NCBI GenBank assembly: GCA_003509825.1
Contig: DOMT01000131.1
Location: forward strand, 5,514-12,842
Origin: Coriobacteriia bacterium
Lineage (GTDB): Bacteria; Actinomycetota; Coriobacteriia; Coriobacteriales; UBA8131
DNA: 7,329 nucleotides
Reading direction: 5' to 3'
In this document: positions 6,243 to 7,329 of the stretch, in pieces
Layout of the letters: the number at the start of each line of letters is the position of its first letter
How positions within the stretch are numbered: position 1 is the first letter of the stretch
Translations under genes and position numbers: made by a program
Notes under the pieces: model-generated
Databases searched by the model: none
Seen by the model: only the letters and a program-made list of their open reading frames with translations
What the model was told of the DNA's origin: nothing

Positions 6243-6272
6243 ACCTCACTCTGCACGAAAAAACAGATTATT

Positions 6273-6278
6273 AGGAGG
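6273..6278 (+). promoter_or_regulatory. Ribosome binding site of adk
   Basis: A perfect AGGAGG ends five bases before the adk ATG at 6284 and lies outside the palindrome, so it should stay accessible if the hairpin forms. No convincing -35/-10 pair was seen between the palindrome and this site. Confidence 0.85.
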
Positions 6279-6283
6279 CACGT

Positions 6284-6910
6284 ATGAACATCGTCTTACT
6301 GGGAGCTCCGGGAGCCGGAAAAGGCACGCAGGCCGCCAAGCTGGTTGAGGAGTTTGATATCGCACACATCTCCACCGGTGACATTCTCCGGGCATCCGTC
6401 AAAGCCGGAACCCCCCTCGGTCTCGAAGCCAAGTCCTTTATGGATAAGGGCGAGCTGGTGCCGGACTCCGTGGTCATCGGACTCGTTAAGGAGCGCCTGC
6501 AGGAAAAAGACACCGAGAAGGGCTTCATCCTCGACGGGTTTCCCCGTACCTCCACCCAGGCCGTGGCGCTGTCCTCCGAGCTTGCAGCACTTGGACGTGA
6601 CATCGATGCCGCCGTTGCCGTAAACGTCGATTTCGAGGTCATCGTGGGTCGCCTGACTTCACGTCGTCTGTGTAAGGATTGCGGCTATATCGGCTCCAAA
6701 GCCGACACCTCCTGTCCGCAATGTACCGGCGAGATGTACCAGCGCGACGATGACAACGAGACTACCGTGCGCAATCGACTCGAAGTTTACGAGCAGTCCA
6801 CTGCACCGCTGATCGAGTACTACCGCGGTTGTAACCTGCTCATAGAAGTGGACGGCGACCGTCCCGTGGACGAGGTATTCCTCGACATCAAAAGAAAGAT
6901 CTGTAAGTAA
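6284..6910 (+). CDS. adk: Adenylate kinase, zinc-LID type
   Basis: This is a cytoplasmic enzyme catalysing ATP + AMP = 2 ADP. It has 208 residues, a little shorter than the usual 214-217. The P-loop GAPGAGKGTQ is at 7-16 (K13), the AMP-site motif STGDILR at 30-36 (R36), FILDGFPRT at 81-89 (R88), and the LID begins at GRLTSRR (122-128). Cysteines C130, C133, C144 and C147 look like a zinc site, followed by QRDDDNETTVRNRL. The spacing C-x2-C-x10-C-x2-C is shorter than the x16 of the Bacillus enzymes (C130, C133, C150, then D or C153), which accounts for most of the length difference. The start is fixed by AGGAGG and the P-loop position. It follows secY as in many Gram-positives, with map 3 bp downstream. 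Confidence 0.98.
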   Translation: MNIVLLGAPGAGKGTQAAKLVEEFDIAHISTGDILRASVKAGTPLGLEAKSFMDKGELVPDSVVIGLVKERLQEKDTEKGFILDGFPRTSTQAVALSSELAALGRDIDAAVAVNVDFEVIVGRLTSRRLCKDCGYIGSKADTSCPQCTGEMYQRDDDNETTVRNRLEVYEQSTAPLIEYYRGCNLLIEVDGDRPVDEVFLDIKRKICK

Positions 6911-6913
6911 ATC

Positions 6914-7329
6914 GTGATTGTACTCAAGACACCTGCCGATATAGAGGCGATGAAGGAAGCCGGTCGTGTGAGCGCGAAGGCGCTGCGCAAGACCGGCGAC
7001 CTTGTGCGTCCAGGTGTTTCCACCTTGGAGCTGGATCGCTTCGCCGAGAATCTGATCCGCATGGAAGGCGGCATCCCCGCCTTTCTCGGTTACGGTGGTT
7101 TCAAGGGCACGATCTGCTCCTCCATCAACGACCAGATCGTGCACGGTGTACCTTCCGCAGGTGTGATCCTGCGCGAGGGTGATATCATCTCCATCGACAC
7201 CGGCGCCATCGTCGGCGGCTGGGTGGGCGACAACGCCTGGACCTTCGCGGTCGGTGAGGTGCGCCCGCAGGTTGCACACTTGCTTAAGGTAACCGAGCAG
7301 TGCATGTGGGATGCCATCGATGCCGCGCG
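6914..7329 (+). CDS. map: Methionine aminopeptidase, type I (N-terminal 138 codons; truncated by the window edge)
   Basis: This is a cytosolic metalloenzyme that removes the initiator methionine from new proteins. The GTG at 6914 is the only reasonable start: adk's TAA (6908-6910) is in the same frame just upstream, and the product begins MIVLKTPADIEAMKEAGR, as family members do. LVRPGVSTLELD is at 30-41 and INDQIVHGVP at 71-80, with H77 matching the catalytic E. coli H79. IDTGA is at 94-98, with D95 as a metal ligand (E. coli D97). GDNAWTFAVG is at 105-114, with D106 as a metal ligand (E. coli D108). The later ligands (E. coli H171, E204, E235) would lie beyond the edge. There is no clear SD, so translation may depend on ribosomes leaving adk. 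Confidence 0.96.
   Translation, partial: MIVLKTPADIEAMKEAGRVSAKALRKTGDLVRPGVSTLELDRFAENLIRMEGGIPAFLGYGGFKGTICSSINDQIVHGVPSAGVILREGDIISIDTGAIVGGWVGDNAWTFAVGEVRPQVAHLLKVTEQCMWDAIDAA

Noticed and set aside
6101..6250. Intrinsic terminator after secY
   Set aside because: The hairpin is far longer than usual terminators and no T-run follows the 3' arm. On the - strand no T-run follows either. The A6 run at 6258-6263 is on the wrong side and strand.
6090..6250. Target-site duplication flanking the palindrome
   Set aside because: Only a 2-base TC match (6096-6097 and 6246-6247) can be found, if the arms are extended past a mismatch. That is expected by chance.
6240..6283. Promoter for adk
   Set aside because: GATTAT/TTATTA is vaguely -10-like, but no -35 at the right distance was found, so it was not called.
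6105..6348. Two + strand open frames across the secY-adk gap running into adk
   Set aside because: They read through the palindrome arms and into adk in other frames, with no SD and arginine/serine-rich translations. The inverted repeat explains the sequence better.
1..7329. CRISPR array, tRNA or rRNA genes, phage, toxin-antitoxin or defence genes
   Set aside because: None seen. The window is continuous housekeeping operon apart from three short non-coding gaps.

Overview
This window is a stretch of bacterial chromosome carrying the distal S10 and spc ribosomal-protein genes, followed by secY, adk and map, all on the + strand. The gene complement and order, the zinc-type S14, the secY-adk-map tail, the full-length L30 and the wording of L14, L18, SecY and Adk point to a moderately GC-rich Gram-positive. 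My best guess is an actinobacterium of the class Coriobacteriia. That assignment rests on recognising the proteins from memory and was not checked by alignment.

Layout. The 3' end of rplP (L16) opens the window and abuts rpmC (L29). Then come rpsQ (S17), rplN (L14), rplX (L24), rplE (L5) and rpsZ (zinc-type S14). After a 107-bp gap come rpsH (S8) and rplF (L6). After a 76-bp gap come rplR (L18), rpsE (S5), rpmD (L30), rplO (L15) and secY. The rplO and secY reading frames overlap by 7 bp, and secY uses a TTG start. A 194-bp gap, almost filled by a long nested inverted repeat, separates secY from adk (adenylate kinase). The GTG-started map (methionine aminopeptidase) follows adk by 3 bp and runs off the right edge.

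Together the genes supply large- and small-subunit ribosomal proteins, the translocon channel that nascent chains enter, an enzyme that balances adenine nucleotides, and the enzyme that trims the initiator methionine. Most genes are 0-18 bp apart with a good Shine-Dalgarno (SD) sequence. At several junctions the upstream TAG stop is part of the next SD, which favours translational coupling. No promoter or intrinsic terminator could be supported.

The coding content is ordinary housekeeping and no new multi-gene system is visible. The parts that known genes do not explain are non-coding. The strongest is the 142-bp nested palindrome between secY and adk. Weaker ones are an irregular hairpin between rplF and rplR, and a gap before rpsH holding a possible 15-codon ORF and two competing weak hairpins. 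Adk also has an unusually short zinc loop in its LID domain.
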